Below, one piece after another: positions 1 to 9,579 of a stretch of 64,000 bases of DNA. A program made the translations under genes and the position numbers. Source of the DNA: Stieleria marina (GTDB taxonomy: Bacteria; Planctomycetota; Planctomycetia; Pirellulales; Pirellulaceae); assembly GCA_007741555.1 (NCBI GenBank), contig CP036526.1, positions 248,001 through 312,000 of the forward strand, written 5' to 3'. The notes under the pieces were generated by a model. That model searched no databases. It was not told where the DNA came from and worked only from the letters and a program-made list of their open reading frames with translations. The first letter of the stretch is position 1. Each line of letters opens with the position of its first letter.

Positions 1-425
1 TCGTTGCAGACGTACTTGCCCCGCCACGCGGCTACTACATGTCGTTGCGGGAGGGACCGTTAACGGGTGCCGCTATCAAACGAAACATTTTCTACTCCGT
101 TAACAAAGAAACTGTATTCATCGATGAACTGGCGGCCGGGAACAAGAAGAAGACTGAGGATAGCCGCGGGCGTGAACTAGCGAGATCGATCGACGCCGAC
201 ACGAATTACAACATCTACTTCTGCGCTGTGGATCCCAGCCTGGGCGAAACGATGCTGCAGAAACAGCAAAGCGAGGGCGTTGATGCAAACAGTCAGGCAG
301 CCGATCCGCAGTTCGTTGATCCTGAAAATGGTGACTTCCGATTTAAGCCAGACTCGCCCGCACTGAAGATGGGCATCGTTCCCATCGATCTTTCCAAAGT
401 CGGATTGCGTACTGCGAAACCGTGA
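1..425 (+). CDS. Secreted right-handed beta-helix protein, GH141-like (3' end only)
   Basis: The frame is open from base 3 and the gene begins before the window, so only about 140 C-terminal residues are visible. They align along their whole length with the C-terminus of the beta-helix protein at 11212-13377: both share KRNIFYS, DPENGDF, KPDSPALK and VPIDLS in the same order, ending just before the stop. The visible part is the last coils of a parallel beta-helix plus the closing segment typical of this secreted family. By analogy with the full-length paralogue it is probably a GH141-like carbohydrate-active enzyme, but the presumed catalytic part is outside the window. An ATG at base 39 exists, but homology extends upstream of it, so it is not the start. 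It is on the same strand as fbp, 163 bp upstream of it. Confidence 0.75.
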   Translation, partial: VADVLAPPRGYYMSLREGPLTGAAIKRNIFYSVNKETVFIDELAAGNKKKTEDSRGRELARSIDADTNYNIYFCAVDPSLGETMLQKQQSEGVDANSQAADPQFVDPENGDFRFKPDSPALKMGIVPIDLSKVGLRTAKP

Positions 426-588
426 ATCCGGGCGTTTCATTGAAGGTGACTATAGTTGGCAACTACGGTCCGACTATGGTCGATAAGATGAGATTGACAC
501 GAACGTAGAAATTACAACCAAGCCATTCCTGCTCTGCTGCGAGCAATGTGGTACGAAGCGGTTGTCGCGTTTTCTATCCAACTAGACC

Positions 589-2571
589 ATGGAATCTGGC
601 CCTCCCATGCAGACTGCATCTCATTCGTTCAAGCGTCCCGAAGCCGATCTTTCGATGTTGGAACTGCTCGCGGTCGAGTATCCCAACGTGGACGCCGCGA
701 TCGCCGAATCCGCACGACTTGCAGCAGTCCGAACACTGCCAAAGGGGGTCGTGCATGTCATCAGCGACATCCACGGCGAAGACAAGAAGCTCCAACATGT
801 GATCAATAACGCATCGGGAACTTTGCGACCGCTGGTTGAAGAGTTGTTCGCTGAAACGATGGACGCGGAGGAGAGGTTGGAGTTTCTAAAGCTGACGTTC
901 TATCCAGCCGAAGTGACCGAGCGCGTTGGTAATACACTGACACCGCCTGACGAAATTCGAGCGTACGCGTTACGGATGCTCGGGCCACAGCTGGAACTGC
1001 TTCGTTACCTTGTTTCCAACTTCAGTCTGCGGCTTGCGACCAACGTCTTCCCTGCCGAGTACCGCGAACTATTGCTAGAGATCATGCACGCGCCGTCCAC
1101 CGAGCGCGGTCCCGAATTCGTCGGAGCGATGCTTGACGAACTTGTGCGGCATGATCGCGCATTGCACTTGATCCATTTGCTCGGGCGTTTGATTCGCAAC
1201 CTTGCGGTCGATGAATTGATTATCGCGGGAGATTTGTGGGATCGAGGGCCACGTGGTGATCGCGTGATGGATTACCTGCACCGTCAACCCAACGTCGAAT
1301 TCGTCTGGGGAAATCACGACGTCCTGTGGATGGGCGCGTCGTTGGGACATGAAGCGCTGATCTGCACCGTTCTGCGAGTCTCGTTGCGGTATCGTCGTTT
1401 GGGTCAATTGGACGAAGGCTACAGTGTTCCTTTGACGCCGCTGGAGCATCTTGCTAGAACCGTCTACGCCGATGATCCGGCGGAGCACTTCATGCCCAAG
1501 GGCGAAGGCATGCGGCCAATGGAGGTGGTCGCAAGAATGCAAAAAGCTGCCGCCGTGATGCAGTTCAAGCTGGAAGGACAAATGATCGAGCGGAATCCGC
1601 ATTGGAATTTGGACCACCGACGTTTGTTGCACCAAATCAATCACGAAGCAGGGACCATCGACATTGATGGTGCAACCTACGCCCTCCGCGACACCTGTTT
1701 TCCGACCATCGACCCGGAGAATCCTTACGAGCTTAGCGTCGAAGAAGCGAAGTGTTTGTCGAATTTAAAACACTCGTTTTTGAACAGCCAAAAGCTGCGT
1801 GAGCAAATGCGATTCATGGTCGGGCATGGTTCGATGTATCTCAAGCGAGACGAATGCCTGATCTTTCACGGCTGTGTGCCCGTGGATGCCGATGGCAACT
1901 TCCTGTCGTTTGAAATCGACGGAAAATCGTTTGCGGGACGTGCACTGTTCGAGGAGATTGAAAAAGTTGTCCGGCGCGGCGTCGTCGAATCCCAACAAGC
2001 CGATCTGGATTTCCTTTGGTATCTATGGAGCGGTCCGAGGTCACCGTTGTTCGGCAAAGATCGTATTGCGACACTCGAGCGGGACTTCATCGCCGACAAG
2101 ACACCGCATCGAGAAACGAAGGATGCCTACTTCTCGTTAATCCACGAAACCGAATTCTGCGACAAAGTGTTGGCAGAGTTTGGGATGGCTACCGACGATG
2201 GGTTGATCGTCAACGGGCATGTCCCGGTGAAGGTCGAGGCAGGCGAATCGCCGCTGAAACGCAGCGGCAAAGCGATCACGATCGACGGAGCGTTCTCCGA
2301 GGCGTATGGCGATCACGGATACACCTTGTTGCTGGAACCAGGTCGCATCGTTCTGGCTCAGCACTCGCACTTCGATTCGGTGGAGGTTGCGATTCGGGAC
2401 GGTGTCGACATTGTTCCCAGCGTTCAGGACATTCGCGTCTTCGATTCACCCAAACGCACCTGCGACACCGAGCGCGGCCAGCGAATCGGGCACCGCGCTG
2501 ACATGCTGGAGCGGCTAATCGAAGCGTACCGAACCAATCGCCTGCACGAACGACCGAGCAGTTCGCGTTAG
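589..2571 (+). CDS. fbp: Fructose-1,6-bisphosphatase class III
   Basis: Cytoplasmic enzyme hydrolysing fructose-1,6-bisphosphate to fructose-6-phosphate in gluconeogenesis. The 660 residues match the usual length of the class III (Bacillus Fbp-type) family, which is unrelated to classes I and II and uses a metallophosphatase fold. The metal-binding signatures are in order: SDIHGE at residues 59-64, GDLWDRGPRGD near 214-224, GNHD at 241-244, GHG near 412-414 and NGHVPVK from about 542. There is no signal peptide. The ATG at 589 was chosen because family similarity begins about 15 residues later and further upstream is not coding. It is a housekeeping gene lying between beta-helix and sulfatase/fucosidase debris, and converges on the degraded GH29 gene with 37 bp between stops. 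Growth on sugars released from polysaccharide, or on organic acids, would call on it, but no regulatory link is visible. Confidence 0.95.
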   Translation: MESGPPMQTASHSFKRPEADLSMLELLAVEYPNVDAAIAESARLAAVRTLPKGVVHVISDIHGEDKKLQHVINNASGTLRPLVEELFAETMDAEERLEFLKLTFYPAEVTERVGNTLTPPDEIRAYALRMLGPQLELLRYLVSNFSLRLATNVFPAEYRELLLEIMHAPSTERGPEFVGAMLDELVRHDRALHLIHLLGRLIRNLAVDELIIAGDLWDRGPRGDRVMDYLHRQPNVEFVWGNHDVLWMGASLGHEALICTVLRVSLRYRRLGQLDEGYSVPLTPLEHLARTVYADDPAEHFMPKGEGMRPMEVVARMQKAAAVMQFKLEGQMIERNPHWNLDHRRLLHQINHEAGTIDIDGATYALRDTCFPTIDPENPYELSVEEAKCLSNLKHSFLNSQKLREQMRFMVGHGSMYLKRDECLIFHGCVPVDADGNFLSFEIDGKSFAGRALFEEIEKVVRRGVVESQQADLDFLWYLWSGPRSPLFGKDRIATLERDFIADKTPHRETKDAYFSLIHETEFCDKVLAEFGMATDDGLIVNGHVPVKVEAGESPLKRSGKAITIDGAFSEAYGDHGYTLLLEPGRIVLAQHSHFDSVEVAIRDGVDIVPSVQDIRVFDSPKRTCDTERGQRIGHRADMLERLIEAYRTNRLHERPSSSR

Positions 2572-2608
2572 GCAGTCGAAGGATGTCGTATTGGCTTCTA
2601 GCCTGCGA

Positions 2609-3800
2609 TCAATCGATGCGTTGAAGTGTCACTTGACGAAGGTTCATCGGTTGCCTGTTTTCTGGATCTGGTTTGATAATTAGATTCAGTCGCCGCGGTT
2701 GGTCAATGGTGATGACTCCCAACCGGTTTTGCTGGTATTTTCCGTAGCTGCCCGTTGATGAAACTTTGGCCGCAGTCATGTCCCCTTCGGATCCAAAGCG
2801 GAATCGCGTTTCTTCGTTCTGCACCGACATCGTCGCATGGACTTTGTACTTGCCCGGCTGATCAATTTGAATGCTCCAATCGACCCAATCGCGGTTGTCG
2901 AGCCAGTAGCCGATATGGGGAATGTCGTCATGATGTCTCACATCCGCTTGTTTTTGCTACCCTCGTTGTTGTGCACATATGCCGTGTCTGCAATCAAAAC
3001 CAACTTGCCGCTCGCGTCGGGTGTGGGAAGCTGGACTTTCACAATTAACTCGCCCTCGATCGTCAGCTTGATCACGCTGGCGTTCGGATCAGGAGCTTTC
3101 GTGGGAAGTGCCAATTCAAGACCCGCATCGGTCACCGCCGATGCGACGTCGCGGTTCCCGTCTAGCAAGCGAGCACTTAGTAGCTTCTGAGTCAGTCCTG
3201 GTACGATTAGCTTGCCCTCCTCAGGCCAATCGAACACATGCAAATAGAGCGTTGTTTGTCCTTCATGGAGCTTTGCGGTGCATCGTCCCCAATCGAGCTT
3301 TGGAAGCGGACTTGCCACGGTTCCATAGATGGATTCGCTGTTGACGTCCATCCACTGACCGATTGTCTTTAACCGTTCGATCGCAGGCGGCAACAACGTG
3401 CCGTCTCCGGTCGGGCTAACATTCAACAAGTAGTTGCCGCCCTTGCTGGCGATGTCGATTAGGTTGCGAATCAACTTCTGGCCCGACTTGAAATCGTTGT
3501 CACCCTTTTGTAGCCCCAACTCCCGCTAATCGGAATGCAGACTTCCCAATCTTCACCGACGGGGGCCTGCTGAGGAATGTTGCGTTCGAGCGTTTTGTAA
3601 TAGCCACGGTAACCTTCGCCCAAGCGATCATTGGTAATCGCGTTTGGCTGCAACTTGGTCAGCGAATGCAGCACGTCAAACGATTCTTGGCTCATCTTTC
3701 GGGGCGTTTCCCACCAAAAGATTCCGATCGGGCCGTAGTCGGTGAGTAGCTGACGAAACTCGGGGACGGCTTTGTCTCGAACATAATCATCGGTGCTCAC
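2609..3800 (-). pseudogene. Alpha-L-fucosidase (GH29) remnant, N-terminus lost, frameshifted
   Basis: Read on the minus strand, three frames together spell the C-terminal half of a GH29 alpha-L-fucosidase. The segment from about 3796 to 3510 carries the end of the catalytic barrel (VPEFRQLLTDYGPIGIFWW, then ITNDR and VGEDWEVC). From about 3505 to 2938 comes the family stretch GNYLLNVSPTGDG, an alpha-helical part and a beta-sandwich. From 2941 to 2609 the beta-sandwich continues (IGYWLDNRDWVDW). One frameshift lies in the A-run at 3506-3509, where restoring one base gives the expected GYKKGDNDF. A second is at about 2940, where an ATGTGA stop interrupts the domain. The first half of the barrel, with the HWG and HHDGF-type motifs, is missing, and the fragment is joined directly to a sulfatase remnant at about 3796. 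It cannot make active enzyme. Confidence 0.85.
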
Positions 3801-4898
3801 CCGCTGGAATTTTGGTACCGGCGATTTCGGCCAGCGTGGGAAAGAGATCGAAGTGGCGCGTCATCCGATCAATCTCAACGCCCGGCTTCATGATACCGGG
3901 TAGACGCATAAACAGAGGGACTCGCGAGCCTCCTTCGTTCATTGATCCCTTGCCGCCCTTCATCCCGGCGTTGTGGATCGGCGATCCCGCCGCGCTGCCA
4001 TTGTCGGTCATGAAAATCAGTAGCGTATTATCGGCCAAGTTCCATTTGGTCCAGCTTCTCCATCAGTTAACCAACGTTCTCGTCGATGTTGACGATCATC
4101 CCTAGAAACGCAGCCTGCTTTGCGTCGCATTTGTCTTTGAATAAGTCAGAGTAGCTCGGATCGACACGGTAAGGAGAGTGCGGTGCGTTGGTAGATTTGT
4201 AGGCAAAGTAGGGTTGTTCTTTCTCTGTACCGGCTGTCTTTGAGCTCGTCGCTTTCGACTGGATCCAACCGAGTGCTTGCTGAAAGAACACGTCGGTGCA
4301 ATACCCGCGGGTTTGCTCGAAGCGTCCGTTGTGCTTGAGGATGGGGTCGAAGTAGTTGGTGCCGGGAGCGTCGCTCTGGTCACCCGCGTGACTTTGGCTG
4401 GATGAAGACTTCATCAAAGCCACGGCGATCGGGTTGAAAAGAATCAGCATCACCTAGATGCCACTTGCCGAAGATTCCCGTGGCGTAACCGGCTAATTTC
4501 AAAACTTCTGCAATCGTGGTCGTCTCCAGCGTAAGCCGTTCCCGTTCGACCACAGTATGAGTCACCCCGACTTTGAACGGCGATTTGCCCGACATCAGCG
4601 CCGCTCGCGTGGGAGAGCAAGTCGCGCTGACATGAAAATCGGTGAAGCGAATACTTTGGCTGTACAGCTTGTCCATGTTGGGCGTCTTCAAGAATGGATG
4701 CCCATGACAACTCAGGTCACCGTAACCCTGATCGTCCGTCATCACCAAAATGATGTTGGGCCGCGTTTTGCTTGTAGATTAATTATCGGCAGCCGACTCT
4801 GCAATCGCAGATTCGTGGACAATTGCAATTGCTAAAAAGCAAATCGCGATTGACCAGCAAAGTCCAAGGCGACCGAAAATAGGTGTCAACAAATTCAT
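3787..4898 (-). pseudogene. Type I sulfatase remnant, several lesions, C-terminus lost
   Basis: A minus-strand start at 4898 gives a hydrophobic export signal, followed by an in-frame TAA at 4779-4781 just before the mature protein. Reading on, the sulfatase N-terminus is clear: MTDDQGYGD, then CSPTRAALMSGK, which carries the cysteine that would become formylglycine, then GKWHLGD. The frame is lost at about 4385-4400, where expected residues are also missing, and resumes as DAPGTNYFDP. A second in-frame TAA sits at 4067-4069 (after IDENVG), and one extra base near 4040 shifts the frame again before TLLIFMTDNG and RVPLFMRLPG. The coding similarity stops at TKIPAG (about 3800), where the sequence runs into the GH29 remnant. 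Two stops, at least two shifts and a truncated end make this a decayed gene, not a sequencing slip. Confidence 0.88.
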
Positions 4899-5195
4899 TT
4901 CGCGTTTTTCAAATGGATGGTTTCTTCGATGGCATTCTTGGCCACGCTCCTGCCTCCGTCACTCGCACTGATCGGTGAACGCGAGTCGGCCCAGCGAACG
5001 TACCCTAGCTACTAAGATAACGTTGTCACTGTGCTCCAGGAACCTGCGAATAACGCCCTTGGCTCGCCATTCGATATGCTTCTAGCCTGTCGCAAAACGT
5101 GAGACAGCTGAACCTCGCTCCAACGGCGACAGCAATAAAAGGTCCATCCGGGAACTCTGTGGGTCGGTTAAAATTCTCCGAGAAGGAGAACCCGA
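4899..5195. other. Intergenic spacer, nothing recognised
   Basis: About 300 bp between the start of the decayed sulfatase and the ISL3 fragment. No reading frame with family resemblance, RNA gene or clear repeat was seen. It would contain the old sulfatase promoter (reading left) and the left flank of the ISL3 fragment. No intact ISL3 terminal inverted repeat could be pointed to. Confidence 0.4.
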
Positions 5196-5371
5196 ATGCA
5201 CGAAACAGAATTCTATCAGCGGCTCCTTGGCTTGCAGGCTCCTTGGACTGTCGCTGACGTGAAGCTTGATCTCGAAGCCGGCCAAGTGGACATCCATGTC
5301 GAGCACACCGAAGGCACGAAGTTTTGCTGCCCAAAGTGTGTTTCACGATCTTGCGTGTTACGACCACGTTA
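5196..5371 (+). pseudogene. ISL3-family transposase N-terminal fragment
   Basis: The ATG at 5196 follows an AAGGAG Shine-Dalgarno. The first about 50 residues are the N-terminus of an ISL3-type transposase: FYQRLLGLQAPWTV, then a VKLDLEAGQVDIHVEH stretch and the first CPKC pair of the family's zinc-binding motif. After CPKC the frame is wrong. In a neighbouring frame the text HDLACYDH continues the family motif, so there is a small frameshift at about 5338. At about 5366-5372 the transposase homology ends and a DUF1552 C-terminus begins. The catalytic DDE domain is absent, so the fragment is inactive. It shows that an ISL3 element was here and was cut down by rearrangement. Confidence 0.75.
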
Positions 5372-5452
5372 CTCTACGTCACGACGCTGCAAAGACTAGG
5401 TGTCGAAACGGAAACCTTCGCCGACAGCACCGGCACCATTGCTGAAGTTTGA
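5372..5452 (+). pseudogene. DUF1552 protein, last 26 codons only
   Basis: The frame LYVTTLQRLGVETETFA through TIAEV and stop is the C-terminus of a DUF1552 protein. It matches the end of the intact gene at 27324-28727 at nucleotide level with only about nine differences in 81 bp by eye, most of them in the last third. Everything upstream is gone and is replaced by the ISL3 fragment. The short length and lack of a start mean it is not expressed as a protein. It is evidence that a third DUF1592/DUF1552 locus stood here, or that the end of the downstream copy was duplicated. Confidence 0.85.
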
Positions 5453-5525
5453 CGATGATGAATTCGCCGATCTGCCGGGCAATGACGCTTGAACAAATAT
5501 GAAACTGTAAAGCAAGGCATTGAAT

Positions 5526-7088
5526 ATGAGTTATAGAGAGATCCTCCGTGACGTTCTCCTGTCAACGGGGTTGATAGTGAGTGTGGCGACGAGTGTGTGT
5601 GCTCAGGAGGGGAAGACGACCGCACCGACGAACAAAAACAAAATCGTTCAGCTTGATCCTGATGGCGTGACAGCGATCATTGCTTCAAGTGGAACATTGT
5701 CCAGCAATGCGAAGCGTCACTTTAGAAGTGGTAATGTGGTGCACGGGTTTGAGTCTCCGCAGGATACGGTGACCTGGACGATCGATGTTCCCAAAGAAGA
5801 TGATTACGTGGTCGATGTACTATTTAGCAAGCGGGAGCAGACGCAACTGGAAGTGAGTTCGGGGGACTCTGTTCTGACCGCCCCGTCCATGATTAGGACT
5901 TGGGAGTATCGCCCTTTTTTCTGGCGTCAGGAACTACCGGGCACCTTGCATTTGAAGGCCGGTGTGAACCAGATCACCCTACGCCTGCCTGATGCAAAGC
6001 CTGCAACGGCGTCCGCAGGAAATAACGCCAACAAGTCCACGCGATTCGGCCAAGGAGTGACCGAGGATTTCAACCTGTTTTCCATCGAGTTGGGAACAGC
6101 CGCTGCGCGTCGGGGGCAAGTGGAACGCGCCGAAGCGATTCGGGGCGATGCCTCGTGGATGGCCGATGGGAAGTACGGCATCTTCGTCCACTGGTCGTCA
6201 CAAAGCCGTGGATTCAGCATCGATGAAAAGAGAGTCGATTGGTTCCAGAAATCAGTGGAGATGTTCGATGTCAAGGTTTTTGCGGATGCCATTGAACGCA
6301 CCGGTGCCGCGTGGATCACCTTTACCGCGACGCACCAGGGATTCTATTGGCCCGGACCCAACGCAGCGATCGACAAGGTTGCGCCGGGACGTACCGCCCA
6401 GCGCGACTTGCTGGGTGAAATCATTGATGAACTGGACCAGCGAGGCATTCGCACGTTGTTCTATCTGCATACCGGCTACAACGGTTACGACCCCAAGGTG
6501 TGGCGGGAGGCGTTAGGCGCCAACGATGCAGACACCAAACGCTTCAGCGACAATATCGAGGCGATTCTTCGCGAATGCAGCCTACGCTATGGCGAGAAGC
6601 TGATGGGATTCGGCTACATGGATGGCGCGCTGGCATGGGACTATCCCCTCAGGCCATCCTGGGAAGGCTGGGCCCGCGCGATCAAGGCGGGCAATCCCAA
6701 GGCCGTGGTGGGGCTCAGTTCGAACCGGGGCCCGACGGTCAGCCCGTTCAGCGAATTGGCCGTCACCGATGGTGGCAGTGAATTGCACGAGATCGATCCC
6801 CAGCTCATCGGGCCCGGTAAGCAATTGGGAGATGTCTCTCCGGCATGGTGGTGCCTGATGGACCAGGGCGGTTGGTTCCAAAATCGACCGATGAACGCCC
6901 GGTATAGCGGTGGCCCGGTTCATTCGACGCAGAAGTATGTTGACTTCTTCAAACGCATGGCAGAGGCCAAGGTTCCCGTGACCATCAACCTGATCATGAC
7001 CGCCGATGTTACCGATGACCATCCGATCTTTAACCCCGAATGCATGGCGGTCATGGAAGAAGTCCGCAAGGCCATTCGTGGGAAATAG
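5526..7088 (+). CDS. Secreted GH29-like putative alpha-L-fucosidase, copy 1
   Basis: 520 residues from ATG 5526, which is preceded by AAGG; the TTG six bases upstream is less likely. A signal peptide ends near VATSVCAQE. Residues about 30-180 form a beta-rich, carbohydrate-binding-like N-terminal domain. A TIM-barrel part related to GH29 follows: YGIFVHWS (compare GIFIHWG of GH29), then THQGFYWPG in place of the usual HHDGF. The motif GYMDG puts Asp366 where GH29 enzymes carry the nucleophile. The N-terminal beta domain ahead of the barrel is the reverse of the usual GH29 order. It probably hydrolyses terminal fucose or a similar deoxy-sugar, but the motifs have drifted enough that activity is inference. 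A close paralogue lies at 9580, and the following gene is a GH141-like beta-helix. Confidence 0.7.
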   Translation: MSYREILRDVLLSTGLIVSVATSVCAQEGKTTAPTNKNKIVQLDPDGVTAIIASSGTLSSNAKRHFRSGNVVHGFESPQDTVTWTIDVPKEDDYVVDVLFSKREQTQLEVSSGDSVLTAPSMIRTWEYRPFFWRQELPGTLHLKAGVNQITLRLPDAKPATASAGNNANKSTRFGQGVTEDFNLFSIELGTAAARRGQVERAEAIRGDASWMADGKYGIFVHWSSQSRGFSIDEKRVDWFQKSVEMFDVKVFADAIERTGAAWITFTATHQGFYWPGPNAAIDKVAPGRTAQRDLLGEIIDELDQRGIRTLFYLHTGYNGYDPKVWREALGANDADTKRFSDNIEAILRECSLRYGEKLMGFGYMDGALAWDYPLRPSWEGWARAIKAGNPKAVVGLSSNRGPTVSPFSELAVTDGGSELHEIDPQLIGPGKQLGDVSPAWWCLMDQGGWFQNRPMNARYSGGPVHSTQKYVDFFKRMAEAKVPVTINLIMTADVTDDHPIFNPECMAVMEEVRKAIRGK

Positions 7089-7169
7089 ACGATGACGCTT
7101 AACCGACTCGAAACCCATATGCAATTACCGTCGTAGCTTGTGACTAGAAACACCATGAAGGATACAAAG

Positions 7170-9542
7170 ATGACGAAGCAGACCTTAACTCTTTTCTTTT
7201 ACGCGATGTCCGGGCTGATGTTGTCCGCAACCCATGCGGCGGATATCTATGTAGCACCGGGTGGTTCGGATGCCAGTGGAGGCACCTCCGACCAGCCGTT
7301 GGCCTCTCTTGCCGCTGCGCAAAAAATGGCCCGCAAGGCAGCCGGTGCAGAAGCGGTTACCGTGCATGTTGCTGACGGAATTTACTACCTGCCGGAGACC
7401 CTGGTCTTTGCGCCGCAAGACTCGGGCACTGAAATCAATCCTGTCGTTTACAAGGCGGTCAACGAGGGCAGTGCGGTGCTGAGCGGCGGGTCCAAATTGG
7501 AACTCAACTGGCAACCTTATGAGAACGGAATCTTTCAGGCGAAGACTCCGGCCGGGCTTGATGTCGACCAGCTGTTTATCAACGGCAAAAACCAACGCAT
7601 GGCACGCTACCCGAATTTTGATGCCTCGAAAAAGACCGAGGCCTATCAAGGCTTTGCAGCTGATGCTTTTTCCAAAGAGCGTGCCGCCAACTGGGCTGAT
7701 CCGACGGGTGGTTATATCCACGCCATGCACTCCAAACGCTGGGGCGGATATCACTATCTGATCACCGGTAAGGACGCCAAGGGAGAGGTGACCTATGAGG
7801 GCGGATGGCAGAACAACCGTCAGATGGGAATGCACAAGGATTTCCGCATGGTGGAGAATGTGTTCGAGGAACTTGATGCTCCCGGAGAGTGGTTTCATAA
7901 CGCGAAAACATCAACGCTTTACTACATGCCGGAGTCTGGCGCAGACCTGCCGAACGCCGCCGTGGAAGTGGTCCGTCTTCGTCATCTGATTGAGTTTCGC
8001 GGTTCAGAAAGTAAACCTGTCAAACACATCACTCTGCAGGGGTTTGTTGTCCGCCATGCGGCGCGTACTTTCATGGACACTAGGGAACCGATGGTGCGCA
8101 GCGACTGGGCGATCTATCGCGGCGGCGCGTACTTCCTGACCGGCACGCAGCACATTCAGATCCTGGACACAGAATTCGATCAAGTCGGCGGCAACGCGGT
8201 TTTTGTCAACCACTACAATCGCCATACGTTGGTAAAGGGCTGCCACATCCACGATGCGGGTGCCAGCGGTGTTTGTTTCGTCGGCGATCCGGACGCGGCG
8301 CGTGACCCGTTGTTTGAATACCGTGAAAAGAATGACCTGACAAAAATTGACCGTACGCCCGGTCCGAAAACGGATAACTATCCAAGCCGTTCAGCGGTCG
8401 AGGACTGTCTGATCCACGGCATCGGCCGCGTTGAGCGTCAGCCGGCCGGAGTGATGATGGATATGGCTTCCGAAATCACGGTGCGTGACTGTTCTGTGTA
8501 TGACTGCGCACGCGCGGGGATAAATATCGGCGATGGTGCTTGGGGCGGCCATTTGATCGAGCGCTGCGATGTGTTTGACACGGTGCTCGAAACTCACGAC
8601 CACGGATCTTTCAACTCTTGGGGACGGGACCGCTTCTGGCACTCAGACCGAGGCATCTCGCAGGCAGAGATCGACAAGGATCCAAAACTTCCGTTCCTAG
8701 ATGCCGTCAAAACCACGACCATTCGAGACAGTCGCTGGCGCTGCGATCATGGTTGGGACATTGACCTCGATGACGGGTCCAGCAACTACGACATCTACAA
8801 CAATCTCTTGCTCAGCGGTGGTCTGAAGTTTCGCGAAGGCTTCCGCCGTCGTGCGTGGAACAACATTGCGGTCAACAACACCTTTCATCCCCATGTTTGG
8901 TATGCCAACAGCAATGATGAAGTGTATGCCAATATTTTCATGGACACCTACAAAGGCGTCCGCACACCTACAAAGACGGCCTTTGGAAAACGGATCGGTG
9001 GCAATTTGATTTTCGGCGGCAACCTGACGAAAACATCCGGATGGGACGAGGGTTCGATTGTGGCCGACCCAGTGTTTGTCGGTCCGGCCAATGGTGACTT
9101 TCGCGTCAAGGAAGGATCACCGGCACTGAAGCTCGGTTTTAAGAACTTTCCGATGGATCAATTCGGAGTCAAAAAGCCTTCGCTGAAAGCAATTGCTCGC
9201 ACGCCCGTGATACCAACTCTGGAGGTTGCCAGTGGCGGTGTAGGTGTAGCATCCGCTCGGACAATGACATGGTTGGGCGCTACCTTGAGTGATTTGTCGG
9301 GTGAAGAATTTTCGGCCTTCGGTGTGAGCAAGGACGAAGGAGGCGTCGCTGTCATGAAGGTTATGAAACGCTCGGAGGCAGCGACAGCCGGTCTTCAAAA
9401 AGGCGACTTGATTCAGGGAGTGAATGGCCACGCGACTGTCGACGTCAAACAGTTCAATCGAGTCGTTCGTCGAGCAGACGGAACTCTAAAACTGAAGGTT
9501 GTCCGCAATCAGCAGGAAATTGAAGTGAAGGTATCTCGATAG
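7170..9542 (+). CDS. Secreted beta-helix protein, GH141-like, with C-terminal PDZ domain
   Basis: ATG 7170 was chosen because GAAGGA lies eight bases upstream and the signal peptide (LFFYAMSGLMLSATHAA) begins there; GTG 7140 and ATG 7155 are alternatives. The protein has about 790 residues. The mature N-terminus DIYVAPGGSDASGGT, PLASLAAAQ and the repeated short beta-strands mark a right-handed parallel beta-helix of the GH141-like type, a family that includes fucosidases and xylanases. Residues about 703-790 form a PDZ domain (GVAVMKVMKRSEAATAGLQ, KGDLIQGVNG), as in periplasmic proteases. PDZ domains normally bind peptide C-termini, so fusion to a polysaccharide-active fold is odd. It may tether the enzyme to a partner or to the envelope. 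It sits 81 bp after the first GH29-like gene and 37 bp before the second. Confidence 0.72.
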   Translation: MTKQTLTLFFYAMSGLMLSATHAADIYVAPGGSDASGGTSDQPLASLAAAQKMARKAAGAEAVTVHVADGIYYLPETLVFAPQDSGTEINPVVYKAVNEGSAVLSGGSKLELNWQPYENGIFQAKTPAGLDVDQLFINGKNQRMARYPNFDASKKTEAYQGFAADAFSKERAANWADPTGGYIHAMHSKRWGGYHYLITGKDAKGEVTYEGGWQNNRQMGMHKDFRMVENVFEELDAPGEWFHNAKTSTLYYMPESGADLPNAAVEVVRLRHLIEFRGSESKPVKHITLQGFVVRHAARTFMDTREPMVRSDWAIYRGGAYFLTGTQHIQILDTEFDQVGGNAVFVNHYNRHTLVKGCHIHDAGASGVCFVGDPDAARDPLFEYREKNDLTKIDRTPGPKTDNYPSRSAVEDCLIHGIGRVERQPAGVMMDMASEITVRDCSVYDCARAGINIGDGAWGGHLIERCDVFDTVLETHDHGSFNSWGRDRFWHSDRGISQAEIDKDPKLPFLDAVKTTTIRDSRWRCDHGWDIDLDDGSSNYDIYNNLLLSGGLKFREGFRRRAWNNIAVNNTFHPHVWYANSNDEVYANIFMDTYKGVRTPTKTAFGKRIGGNLIFGGNLTKTSGWDEGSIVADPVFVGPANGDFRVKEGSPALKLGFKNFPMDQFGVKKPSLKAIARTPVIPTLEVASGGVGVASARTMTWLGATLSDLSGEEFSAFGVSKDEGGVAVMKVMKRSEAATAGLQKGDLIQGVNGHATVDVKQFNRVVRRADGTLKLKVVRNQQEIEVKVSR

Positions 9543-9579
9543 AAGGCTGGGTTCTTAGGGTTACATCACCGTCAGTATC

